A stretch of 49,209 nucleotides of DNA, taken from contig JAEYQV010000073.1 of NCBI GenBank assembly GCA_023409835.1, positions 1 through 49,209 of the forward strand, given 5' to 3'. How positions within the stretch are numbered: the first letter of the stretch is position 1; every line of letters begins with the position of its first letter. This document shows positions 42,031 to 49,209 of the stretch, one piece after another. The notes below the pieces were generated by a model. It was given only the letters and a program-made list of their open reading frames with translations, did not search any database and was not told the origin of the DNA. This stretch comes from Bacillota bacterium (GTDB lineage Bacteria; Bacillota; Clostridia; Lachnospirales; Lachnospiraceae). A program made the position numbers and the translations under genes.

Positions 42031-42405
42031 ATGTATGTAAAAATTGATTTTAACAGTGATGAAGCCATCTATATTCAGCTTAGGAATCAAATCATCTATG
42101 GGATAGCAACATCACAGATACAGGAGGGTGACAACCTTCCATCCGTCAGAGAACTGGCTGACTATATCGGGATTAACATGCATACCGTAAACAAAGCATA
42201 CGCTATATTGAAGCAGGAGGGATATGTAAAGCTTGACCGCAGGAAAGGTGCTGTAATTGCGATCGATTTTAACAAGCTCCAGGCTTTGGAGGAAATGAGG
42301 GAGGACCTTCGGGTTATCCTGGCGAAAGCAATCTGTAAGAATATAAGCAGTGAAGAAGCACATGATATAGTGGATCAGGTATTTAATGAGTTTGAAAGGG
42401 GGTAA
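42031..42405 (+). CDS. GntR-family transcriptional regulator (YtrA-like)
   Basis: The 124-residue protein begins YVKIDFNSDEAIYIQLRNQI and has a winged helix-turn-helix, LPSVRELADYIGINMHTVNKAY, LKQEGYVKLDRRKGAVI. The remaining about 45 residues form a short helical tail, as in YtrA-type GntR proteins, which dimerise without a ligand-binding domain. ATG 42031 with GAGGTG at about 42018 is chosen over a 20-residue longer frame that crosses the promoter. It lies 5 bp before mcsA, the place of ctsR in Bacillus, and so is a likely regulator of the Clp operon. Confidence 0.9.
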   Translation: MYVKIDFNSDEAIYIQLRNQIIYGIATSQIQEGDNLPSVRELADYIGINMHTVNKAYAILKQEGYVKLDRRKGAVIAIDFNKLQALEEMREDLRVILAKAICKNISSEEAHDIVDQVFNEFERG

Positions 42406-42410
42406 TTCCT

Positions 42411-42956
42411 ATGTTATGCGACAGATGCCAGAAGAGAGATGCCAAAATACTATATACCGAGATTATAAACGGAGTGAAAAAGGAACAGCATCTATGTGAA
42501 GAGTGTGCAACAGATTATACATCCTTTCAAATGGAAAAACCGTTATTGAATAGTGAGCTGACCTTGAATGATCTGCTATCTACGTTGTTAGAGGCTTATA
42601 ATGCCAATGGTGCAAAGGTAGGGGACGAAGCTAAGCCCTACATTGAATGTGATAAATGCCATACCACCTATGAGGAATTCCTGCAGAAGGGACGCTTCGG
42701 TTGTGCGAACTGTTATCGGAGCTTCCATAAGGAATTAGGAAAAACCTTAAAAGGCATCCAGGGTGCCGAGGTGCATATGGGAAAGAGACCGAAGGGATAT
42801 GTATCGACCACAGACCGGATCTTAAAGGGCTTTACCGAAGTGGAGAAACTGAACCTTAAGCTTCAGGAGGCCATTGAGAAGGAAGAATTCGAAGAAGCAG
42901 CCAGACTCAGGGATTTGATCCGTCAGATGAAGAAGGAGGAGACCAGCAATGCTTAA
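42411..42956 (+). CDS. mcsA: McsA, zinc-binding activator of McsB
   Basis: Cofactor of the arginine kinase McsB in the Clp stress system. The 181 residues have two pairs of CxxC zinc motifs: CDRC..CEEC near the N terminus and CDKC..CANC at about 80-105, then a UVR motif at 140-175 (EKLNLKLQEAIEKEEFEEAA). The start has GAAAGGGGG upstream. It overlaps mcsB by 8 bp. Confidence 0.93.
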   Translation: MLCDRCQKRDAKILYTEIINGVKKEQHLCEECATDYTSFQMEKPLLNSELTLNDLLSTLLEAYNANGAKVGDEAKPYIECDKCHTTYEEFLQKGRFGCANCYRSFHKELGKTLKGIQGAEVHMGKRPKGYVSTTDRILKGFTEVEKLNLKLQEAIEKEEFEEAARLRDLIRQMKKEETSNA

Positions 42957-43986
42957 ATGGTATGAACAGCTTGTACCGGACAGTGATGTGGTCATCTCCA
43001 GTCGTGTCAGACTGGCAAGAAATCTGGAGGGTTACCTTTTCTCTACTAAAATGGAAGAGGACCAGGCCGTAGCGCTGGTGAATGAGGTCAAGAGTATAAC
43101 AGCAGCACTTGCAGAGAAAGATAATAGAAAGTACTATTCCTGTAATATCAGTACCTTAAGTGAAATTGACAAGACAGCGATGGTGGAGAGGCATATCGTA
43201 AGCCCGCTGCTGGCAGAGAAGAAGCAGACCACCGGTTTGATCCTTTCCGAGGATGAGACGATCAGCATTATGATCAATGAGGAGGATCATGTAAGGATTC
43301 AGGCAATCGTAGGAGGAATGAATCTGGAGAAGGCCTATGAAGAAGCAGACCGGATCGATGACATAGCTTATGAGAAGCTTCATTTTGCTTTTGATGAGAA
43401 ATATGGTTATTTAACCGTATGTCCGACCAATGTGGGAACGGGTCTGCGTGCATCCTGTATGGTATTTCTGCCAGCCTTAAGCTCAGCCAGAATGATACCG
43501 AAGCTGATTGAGGAAGTCGGTAAATACGGAGTAACGATACGCGGTATTTACGGGGAAGGCTCCAAGAGCTTAGGAAGTATTTATCAGATATCAAATCAGA
43601 AGACCTTGGGAAGCTCGGAGAGAGAAATCATCGATAATCTGAACCGTATCGTTACCCAGGTCGTTAAACAGGAAAGAAAGAGAAGAGAATATATGCTGTC
43701 CGTGAATTCGGATGAGCTGGAGGATCAGGTTTACCGCTCCTACGGAGTATTAAAGTATGCAAGGCAGATATCCTCTGAGGATGCGATGATGCTATTATCC
43801 CAATTAAAGTTCGGAGCAGACTGTGGATTAATCCGATTTGATAGGGATTTTAACGTCCATAAGCTGATGATGGGAGTTCAGCCCGGAAGTCTTCAATGGA
43901 CTCTTGGAAAAAATGTCGGCAGTAAGACCAGGGATCAGTCCAGGGCTGAATATATCCGCAAGGAATTGCCGGTGATTGTTAATTAA
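42949..43986 (+). CDS. mcsB: Protein-arginine kinase McsB
   Basis: Phosphorylates arginine residues on misfolded proteins, marking them for ClpC-ClpP. The 345-residue protein has the phosphagen-kinase fold: SSRVRLARNLEGY near the N terminus, CPTNVGTGLRASC in the catalytic loop and IRGIYGEGSKSLGS. The C-terminal RDQSRAE fits the RDxxRA pArg-binding motif known in McsB. GGAGG lies inside mcsA just before the start. It is co-transcribed with clpC, 33 bp downstream. Confidence 0.95.
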   Translation: MLKWYEQLVPDSDVVISSRVRLARNLEGYLFSTKMEEDQAVALVNEVKSITAALAEKDNRKYYSCNISTLSEIDKTAMVERHIVSPLLAEKKQTTGLILSEDETISIMINEEDHVRIQAIVGGMNLEKAYEEADRIDDIAYEKLHFAFDEKYGYLTVCPTNVGTGLRASCMVFLPALSSARMIPKLIEEVGKYGVTIRGIYGEGSKSLGSIYQISNQKTLGSSEREIIDNLNRIVTQVVKQERKRREYMLSVNSDELEDQVYRSYGVLKYARQISSEDAMMLLSQLKFGADCGLIRFDRDFNVHKLMMGVQPGSLQWTLGKNVGSKTRDQSRAEYIRKELPVIVN

Positions 43987-44019
43987 TAAGTACCAGTATT
44001 TAGATTGGAGGACACAGAG

Positions 44020-46470
44020 ATGAATGATAAATTTACTGAAAACGCGAAAAATGCCATCAATCTAGCGAAGGAAGTTGCATACCGCCTGTCCCATAATTAT
44101 ATCGGAACGGAGCATCTTCTGATCGGCTTAATGGAGGTTGACGGTGTTGCTTCTAGGGTTTTGGAGGAAAACGGCGTTAATGTTGAGAAGGTGTTAGAGC
44201 TGGTGAATCAGCTGATTGCACCGAATAGCGGAGTAGAGATGATGGATGCCGGCAGCTTTACCCCAAGATCAAAGAGAATTCTGGACCAGAGCTATAAGGA
44301 AGCGGCCAGATTCAAGGCCCAGCTGGTCGGCACAGAGCATATACTGATTGCATTAATCAAGGAAACGGACTGTATCGCAGTCCGCCTTTTAAATACCCTC
44401 GGAGTTAATGTCCAGAAGGTCTATATTGATATTCTGACCGCTATGGGTATCGATGTGAGCGCCGCAAAGAATGAATATTCTGCAGGAAAGAATAACAGCA
44501 AGGGGAAAACGAAATCTGCCACGCCGACTCTGGACCAGTACAGCCGTGATTTGACGGAGTATGCAAGAGAAGGAAAGCTTGACCCGGTAATCGGCCGTGA
44601 GACAGAGATTCAAAGAGTCGTTCAGATCTTAAGCAGACGAACGAAGAACAATCCATGCCTGGTCGGAGAACCCGGCGTAGGTAAGACTGCGATTGCAGAA
44701 GGTCTCGCTCTTAAGATTGTGGAAGGCAACATCCCGGATACAATCAAGGAGAAGAGAGTGGTTACTCTGGATTTATCCGGCATGGTAGCAGGCTCCAAGT
44801 ACCGGGGTGAATTTGAAGAGAGAATTAAGAAGGTCATCAGCGAGGTCATCGGGGACGGCAATGTACTGCTGTTCATCGATGAGATCCATACCATCATCGG
44901 AGCCGGCGGTGCAGAGGGTGCTATTGATGCCTCCAATATACTGAAGCCTTCCCTGGCCCGTGGCGAGCTGCAGATTATCGGAGCCACCACAAGGGAAGAA
45001 TACCGTAAATATATCGAGAAGGATGCAGCCTTAGAGAGAAGATTCCAACCGGTAGTAGTGGAAGAACCCTCTGAGGATGAAGCAATTCAGATACTGTTTG
45101 GTTTAAGGGATAAGTATGAAGCGCATCACCAGGTCCGTATCACGGACTCTGCATTAGAAGCGGCAGTTAAGCTGTCCAGCCGTTATATTAATGATCGCTA
45201 CCTGCCTGATAAAGCCATCGACTTAATGGATGAAGCAGCTTCCAAGGTCCGGTTAAGTACCTACACATCCTCTCCGACGGTTAAGGATCTGGAACAGGAA
45301 ATCAAACGTCTGGAGGAAGATAAGGAGAAGGCCATTAAGGAAGAAGCCTATGAGAAGGCCGGAGAGATCAAGAAGCAGCAGGAGGCAGCACAGGAGCAGC
45401 TAGAAAAGCATAAGATGCAGGATGAGAAGCAAAGATTGGAGAAGCAGCTGGTGGTCAGCGAAAATGAGATCGCCGAGATTATCTCCAGCTGGACGAAGAT
45501 ACCTGTCAAGAAGCTTGCAGAAGAGGAAACAGAGCGTCTCCAGAACCTGGAGACCATCCTCCATCAAAGAGTAGTTGGACAGGAGGAAGCAGTCAGCTCC
45601 GTGGCCAGAGCAATCCGCCGGGGCAGAGTCGGCTTAAAGGACCCGAACCGTCCGATCGGCTCCTTCTTATTCCTGGGACCTACCGGAGTAGGTAAGACGG
45701 AGCTCTCCAAGGCATTATCGGAGGCTATGTTCGGAAGTGAAAATGCAATCATTCGGGTTGATATGTCGGAGTATATGGAGAAACACAGCGTTAGTAAGCT
45801 GATCGGTTCCCCTCCGGGCTATGTCGGCTATGATGAAGGCGGCCAGCTCAGCGAGAAGGTAAGGCAGAATCCTTACTCTGTTATCCTGTTTGATGAGGTG
45901 GAGAAGGCGCATCCCGATGTGTTCAACATTCTCTTACAGGTACTCGATGACGGGCATATTACAGATGCACAGGGCAGAAGAGTCAGCTTTAAGAACACGA
46001 TTATCATTATGACCTCGAATGCCGGAGCACAGAATATCATTTCCCCGAAGCGACTGGGCTTCACCTCGGTTGTCGATGATAAAGAGGATTACAAGCGGAT
46101 GAAGGAAGGGGTTATGGATGAGGTTAAGAAGATCTTCAAGCCGGAGTTCATTAATCGTATCGATGAGATCATCGTATTCCATTCCCTGACGAAGGAAAAC
46201 ATCCGGAGCATTGTAGCCATTATGGTGAAATCCATCGGAAAACGCAGCAAGGCCCAGATGAATATTACTCTGGAGACCGCTGATGCAGTCATTGACCATC
46301 TGGCTGAGATCGGCTTTGATGAGAAGTATGGTGCGAGACCACTAAGACGCGCAATTCAGACCAATATCGAAGATAAGCTTGCCGAGGCAATCCTTGCAGG
46401 AACTATAAAAGAGGGTGATACGGTCAGCATAGAGTACCTTGACAATGAGTTGGTGATTAAGGCAGAATAA
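44020..46470 (+). CDS. clpC: AAA+ unfoldase ClpC
   Basis: Hexameric unfoldase that feeds ClpP. The ATG at 44020 follows GGAGG at 44007-44011; a TTG 15 bp upstream is rejected. The 816 residues show the N-terminal double Clp-N domain (to about 150; pArg-protein docking in Bacillus), first AAA domain with Walker A GEPGVGKT at 216-223, a short middle domain with coiled coil and UVR-like stretch at about 410-490, and second AAA domain with Walker A GPTGVGKT at 553-560. A ClpP loop is expected in the second domain. It ends the operon with McsA and McsB. Confidence 0.97.
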   Translation: MNDKFTENAKNAINLAKEVAYRLSHNYIGTEHLLIGLMEVDGVASRVLEENGVNVEKVLELVNQLIAPNSGVEMMDAGSFTPRSKRILDQSYKEAARFKAQLVGTEHILIALIKETDCIAVRLLNTLGVNVQKVYIDILTAMGIDVSAAKNEYSAGKNNSKGKTKSATPTLDQYSRDLTEYAREGKLDPVIGRETEIQRVVQILSRRTKNNPCLVGEPGVGKTAIAEGLALKIVEGNIPDTIKEKRVVTLDLSGMVAGSKYRGEFEERIKKVISEVIGDGNVLLFIDEIHTIIGAGGAEGAIDASNILKPSLARGELQIIGATTREEYRKYIEKDAALERRFQPVVVEEPSEDEAIQILFGLRDKYEAHHQVRITDSALEAAVKLSSRYINDRYLPDKAIDLMDEAASKVRLSTYTSSPTVKDLEQEIKRLEEDKEKAIKEEAYEKAGEIKKQQEAAQEQLEKHKMQDEKQRLEKQLVVSENEIAEIISSWTKIPVKKLAEEETERLQNLETILHQRVVGQEEAVSSVARAIRRGRVGLKDPNRPIGSFLFLGPTGVGKTELSKALSEAMFGSENAIIRVDMSEYMEKHSVSKLIGSPPGYVGYDEGGQLSEKVRQNPYSVILFDEVEKAHPDVFNILLQVLDDGHITDAQGRRVSFKNTIIIMTSNAGAQNIISPKRLGFTSVVDDKEDYKRMKEGVMDEVKKIFKPEFINRIDEIIVFHSLTKENIRSIVAIMVKSIGKRSKAQMNITLETADAVIDHLAEIGFDEKYGARPLRRAIQTNIEDKLAEAILAGTIKEGDTVSIEYLDNELVIKAE

Positions 46471-46516
46471 GAATTTCGTTTCGGCATTCATAGAAGGAGA
46501 TTCCGGAATGAAATTC
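46471..46516. other. Stem-loop after clpC
   Basis: GAATTTCGTTTCGG (46471-46484) pairs with CCGGAATGAAATTC (46503-46516) over 14 positions with two G-T pairs. It begins right at the clpC stop. No T-run follows, so termination is uncertain. Confidence 0.5.
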
Positions 46517-46599
46517 AAAGGAATTGCAATTTAGACTTCTTTCAGAAATGAGCCGATGATATATTTCTAGAAATAGTAGAAATCAACGAAGGATTGGTT

Positions 46600-46605
46600 T
46601 ATAAT
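46600..46605 (+). promoter_or_regulatory. Possible -10 before the small gene and radA
   Basis: TATAAT at 46600-46605; the -35 region is poor. It would serve the two-gene unit 46695-48470. Confidence 0.4.
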
Positions 46606-46694
46606 ATTATTGTACCGTTCCATAGAGACTGAACTTTAAGTGAATGGTTTTCCGTTATGATTAGTTTGGTAAATACAATTAGGAGGGTCATACA

Positions 46695-47108
46695 ATGGCT
46701 GTTATTGAAGAGTTAATACGCAAGGAAAGTGATGGGACAATAAGCTTTGGCAACTATAAGCTTCAAGTTAAATCTAAGGTATCTGACTTTGAACATGAGG
46801 GGGATCTCTATAAGGTAAAGACCTTCGATAAGATTACAAAGCTTGAGAGAAACGGCATGTTTGTCTATGAGTCAATGCCCGGAACTTCTGTATTTCATCT
46901 GGAGCAGAAAGACGATGAGATCAGCTTCCAGGTGGAGGGAACAGATACGGCTCAGATTACCTTGGAACTCGAAGCAGAGAAGGATTATGAGATATTTAAG
47001 AATGAATCATATCTTGGTAAGATGAAAACTAATTTAGGAGGAAAGCTGATTTTCTCTGTGGAGCTTGTGGAGGATCAGAAGGATTTCATAAAGGTGGTTA
47101 AACTCTAA
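46695..47108 (+). CDS. Conserved small protein, "endosialidase"-like by name only
   Basis: The 137 residues are predicted to be mostly beta strand, beginning AVIEELIRKESDGTISFGNY and containing KITKLERNGMFVYESMPGT and MKTNLGGKLIFSVEL. Similar Lachnospiraceae proteins carry the database name endosialidase, as I recall it, but nothing here supports sialidase activity: no Asp-box and no catalytic pattern. AGGAGGG at 46681-46687 supports the start. Its stop abuts the radA ATG at 47109, so the two are coupled. Function unknown. Confidence 0.8.
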   Translation: MAVIEELIRKESDGTISFGNYKLQVKSKVSDFEHEGDLYKVKTFDKITKLERNGMFVYESMPGTSVFHLEQKDDEISFQVEGTDTAQITLELEAEKDYEIFKNESYLGKMKTNLGGKLIFSVELVEDQKDFIKVVKL

Positions 47109-48470
47109 ATGGCTAAACCAAAGACCGTGTATTTCTGTAAAGAATGCGGATATGAGTCAGCGAAGTGGGTAGGACAATGTCCCGGCTGCAGACAATGGGA
47201 TACCTTCGTAGAAGAACCGGTCGTAAAGAAGAGTACGGCGGCTTCGGGAAGCAGGATGGTAAGAGAACCGGAACTGATCTCAGGAATTAAGGCTGAGGCA
47301 GTGCCCAGGATGAATTCAGGATTCGGAGAGCTGGACCGGGTACTGGGCGGTGGTATCGTACAGGGAAGCCTGGTATTAGTCGGAGGAGATCCGGGCATCG
47401 GAAAATCCACTCTGCTGCTTCAGATGTGCCGTGAAATCGTAAATAAAGGTAAGAAGATTCTATATATATCTGGTGAAGAATCCTTAAGTCAGATAAAAAT
47501 GAGAGCAGAGAGGCTCGGCGTTTTTCACGGCGAGCTTCTGCTCCTTTGTGAAACAGATCTGGATCTGATTGAGGAGGCAATTGCAAAGCACAAACCGGAT
47601 ATTGTTGTTATCGACTCTATTCAGACCATGTTCAAGGAGGAGGTTTCCTCCGCACCGGGCAGTGTAAGCCAGGTCAGGGAAGCTACCGCCGCGCTTATGC
47701 GAATTGCTAAGGGCTCGAATATCACGGTTTTTATCATTGGGCATGTGACAAAGGAAGGGATGGTCGCCGGTCCGAGGGTACTGGAACATATGGTGGATAC
47801 GGTCTTGTACTTTGAGGGAGATAATTATGCCTCCTATCGGGTACTGCGGGCAGTCAAGAACCGGTTCGGATCCACGAATGAGATCGGTGTATTCGAGATG
47901 CAGAATACCGGACTGGAAGAGGTTAAGAACCCTTCGGAATATATGCTGAAGGGAAGACCCGAGGGAGAACCGGGTTCCGTAGTAACCTCGTCAATTGAAG
48001 GGACAAGACCTATTCTTGTTGAGCTTCAGGCCCTTGTGTGCAGAACTAATTTTAATATGCCGAGAAGAACCTCTACCGGAACAGATTATAACCGTGTCAA
48101 CCTGCTGATGGCAGTTTTAGAGAAGAGGTTGGGATTGCAGCTCGGAGATTGCGATGCCTATGTCAATGTGGCAGGAGGTATGAGGATCACGGAGCCGGCA
48201 CTGGATCTTGCCATCGTTTCCTCCATCCTGTCAAGCTATAAGAACATTGCCATCGATAATCGGACCATACTTTTTGGGGAAGTTGGTCTGACAGGGGAGA
48301 TCCGAGCAGTCAACATGGCGGAACAACGGGTTGCAGAAGCGGCAAAGATGGGCTTTGAGGTATGTATCCTGCCGCAGGCTAACAAGGAGCATATCAAAGC
48401 ATCGGATATGAAGTTAATCGGAGTAAGAAATATTCAGGAGGTCATGGGAATATTCGTTAGGAAACAATAG
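47109..48470 (+). CDS. radA: DNA repair protein RadA (Sms)
   Basis: RecA-like helicase that helps branch migration in recombination and repair. The 453 residues have a C4 zinc finger (CKECGYESAKWVGQCPGC) at the N terminus, Walker A GGDPGIGKST at about 92-101, the RadA-specific KNRFGST motif and a Lon-protease-like C-terminal domain without protease residues. The ATG directly follows the stop of the small gene, with AAAGGTGG inside that gene as ribosome site. In other Firmicutes radA also lies next to clpC, which fits the order here. Confidence 0.96.
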   Translation: MAKPKTVYFCKECGYESAKWVGQCPGCRQWDTFVEEPVVKKSTAASGSRMVREPELISGIKAEAVPRMNSGFGELDRVLGGGIVQGSLVLVGGDPGIGKSTLLLQMCREIVNKGKKILYISGEESLSQIKMRAERLGVFHGELLLLCETDLDLIEEAIAKHKPDIVVIDSIQTMFKEEVSSAPGSVSQVREATAALMRIAKGSNITVFIIGHVTKEGMVAGPRVLEHMVDTVLYFEGDNYASYRVLRAVKNRFGSTNEIGVFEMQNTGLEEVKNPSEYMLKGRPEGEPGSVVTSSIEGTRPILVELQALVCRTNFNMPRRTSTGTDYNRVNLLMAVLEKRLGLQLGDCDAYVNVAGGMRITEPALDLAIVSSILSSYKNIAIDNRTILFGEVGLTGEIRAVNMAEQRVAEAAKMGFEVCILPQANKEHIKASDMKLIGVRNIQEVMGIFVRKQ

Positions 48471-48502
48471 AATTACTGTGTCAAAATAATCGGGGGATTA
48501 GT

Positions 48503-48958
48503 ATGAAGGATATGGTAAGCGAGAAAATAATTCAGCTGAGTGCCGCACAGGAATGTCTGGTACATGCAGCAGATGTCATGGAAAAATTAAGTCTGTCACA
48601 GCAATATATAGAGAAGAATGCCTACAAATCAATGAACACCGCAGATAAAGTGCTGAATCTCTCAAGGGAGGGCAAGCATCAGTTAGTAAAGCTTAGGGAA
48701 AGAGGCCTTGCATATATAGAGAGTCCCACTGAGATCGAGAAAGAACAAGTATTAGAACTCATTGCGGAGATAAATGGACTGCTGAATAAAATCTATGAGT
48801 CAGCAGCCGAAGATAATGCAATCCTACATAATATTGAACATGAGGTAGCGAATCAATGTAAACTGACAGATCTATTAAAGGATGAGATCAGTATTGTATC
48901 AAACAGTGTAGATCAGGCGGTCGCTTGTGCCGAGATGATTATCGCAATGGATTTATAG
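48503..48958 (+). CDS. All-helical protein of unknown function
   Basis: The 151 residues are predicted helical throughout, with heptad-like runs such as LVHAADVMEKLSLSQQYIEK and DNAILHNIEHEVANQCKLTD, rich in Ala, Glu, Leu and Lys. There is no membrane span or signal peptide. The C-terminal stretch loosely recalls the hairpin of chemotaxis receptors, but the receptor tip motif is missing. GGGGG upstream supports the ATG; a second ATG three codons later is possible. It follows radA by 32 bp. Function unknown. Confidence 0.65.
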   Translation: MKDMVSEKIIQLSAAQECLVHAADVMEKLSLSQQYIEKNAYKSMNTADKVLNLSREGKHQLVKLRERGLAYIESPTEIEKEQVLELIAEINGLLNKIYESAAEDNAILHNIEHEVANQCKLTDLLKDEISIVSNSVDQAVACAEMIIAMDL

Positions 48959-49005
48959 ACAAAAAAACCAGACAAGAAAACCCGGTCTATAAAAGCAAAA
49001 TTATC

Positions 49006-49034
49006 TTGACAATTTAAACAATTCATAGTACTAT
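49006..49034 (+). promoter_or_regulatory. Promoter of tRNA-Trp
   Basis: TTGACA at 49006-49011, exactly 17 bp, TACTAT at 49029-49034. The tRNA begins 18 bp later. Confidence 0.8.
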
Positions 49035-49051
49035 AAATAAGCGACATCAAT

Positions 49052-49124
49052 AGGGGTATAGTTCAGCTGGTAGAATAACGGTCTCCAAAACCGCAGGTCG
49101 TGGGTTCAAATCCTACTGCCCCTG
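49052..49124 (+). tRNA. tRNA-Trp (anticodon CCA)
   Basis: A 73-nt cloverleaf folds: acceptor AGGGGTA/TGCCCCT with a U-G at the sixth pair, D stem GTTC/GAAT, anticodon loop CTCCAAA, T arm GTGGG-TTCAAAT-CCTAC, discriminator G73. The anticodon CCA reads UGG. Pair 27-43 is A-C, a mismatch at the top of the anticodon stem. CCA is not encoded and must be added afterwards. Confidence 0.95.
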
Positions 49125-49171
49125 GACATGAAAAAAGGTTCACACGTGAGTGTGAACCTTTTTTCATGTCC
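49124..49171 (+). terminator. Perfect 22-bp hairpin after tRNA-Trp
   Basis: Arms 49124-49145 and 49150-49171 are perfect complements around GTGA; each contains six A or six T next to GGTTCACAC/GTGTGAACC. The left arm begins at the tRNA discriminator base. The A/T runs on both sides let it end transcription from either strand. Confidence 0.85.
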
Positions 49172-49209
49172 CTAGAGGCAGTTAGATCTGAACCCACGAA
49201 GTGGGTTCC
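49172..49209 (-). other. Inverted degenerate copy of the tRNA-Trp 3' half, cut by the window edge
   Basis: The minus strand of 49174-49199 matches tRNA-Trp positions 49098-49123 at about 22 of 26 bases, including the T-arm run TCGTGGGTTCA and much of the acceptor 3' side. Together with the 22-bp hairpin this makes a long palindrome, 49098-49199, with a 2-nt bulge. It could be a tRNA gene or pseudogene on the minus strand, or an inverted duplication. GAACCCAC/GTGGGTTC (49190-49197/49201-49208) adds another stem. Confidence 0.6.

Overview
The window is a chromosomal segment of a low-to-mid GC, spore-former-type Clostridia, most likely a Lachnospiraceae member of the Lachnoclostridium/Anaerocolumna kind. 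This is judged from gene content: strong AGGAGG ribosome-binding sites, TTGACA/TATAAT promoters with TGn extensions, an hprK-glk-murB-rapZ-whiA-HPr-like gene block, an McsA-McsB-ClpC operon, a stand-alone atypical [FeFe]-hydrogenase, a GH10 xylanase lipoprotein and a cohesin-like surface protein. The species cannot be fixed from the sequence. Nearly all genes lie on the + strand; only a small membrane protein (20532-20804) and the hydrogenase-like gene (27215-28468) are reversed. No phage, plasmid, complete insertion sequence or CRISPR array is visible.

Layout: (1) 1-435, three copies of a 91-bp tandem repeat, each carrying an 11-bp stem-loop, then the ftsH promoter. (2) 436-9828, ftsH, uvrC, then a carbon-sensing and envelope block: HPr kinase, ROK sugar kinase, MurB, RapZ, WhiA and an HPr homologue whose phosphorylatable His15 is Glu while Ser46 is kept (Crh-like). 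(3) 10134-18370, membrane-anchored polysaccharide deacetylase, a 155-nt near-continuous hairpin, dnaE, pfkA, and an ABC exporter behind a leader with mutually exclusive hairpins. (4) 18717-26476, ECF sigma/anti-sigma pair, low-complexity DNA, small acidic membrane protein, xylanase, GT4 glycosyltransferase, large secreted Ig-like protein. (5) 26567-34258, hemerythrin with a changed iron ligand, a relic that looks like a shrunken group II intron, hydrogenase-like protein, VanZ, a small membrane protein, M29-type peptidase with a long N-terminal extension, and an ABC transporter pair. (6) 34431-37511, purM-purN-purD. (7) 37828-41915, two cell-surface proteins that share a C-terminal beta-sandwich module. 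(8) 42031-48958, a GntR regulator standing where ctsR usually stands, mcsA, mcsB, clpC, a small conserved gene, radA and a helical protein. (9) 49052-49209, tRNA-Trp, a perfect 22-bp terminator hairpin and an inverted degenerate copy of the tRNA 3' half running off the end.

The genes cover DNA repair and replication (UvrC, RadA, DnaE), protein quality control (FtsH, McsA/McsB/ClpC), carbon-flux control (HprK, HPr-like, glucokinase, Pfk, RapZ), wall building and remodelling (MurB, deacetylase, SH3-glucosaminidase), plant polysaccharide use (xylanase, cohesin-like protein) and purine synthesis. The least-explained items are the Glu15 HPr homologue, the GntR-headed Clp operon, the tRNA-Trp inverted duplication, the intron relic, the 91-bp repeat array and the ABC-exporter leader. 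Start codons were often moved inward from the longest open frame on ribosome-binding-site and family grounds; this is stated per gene.
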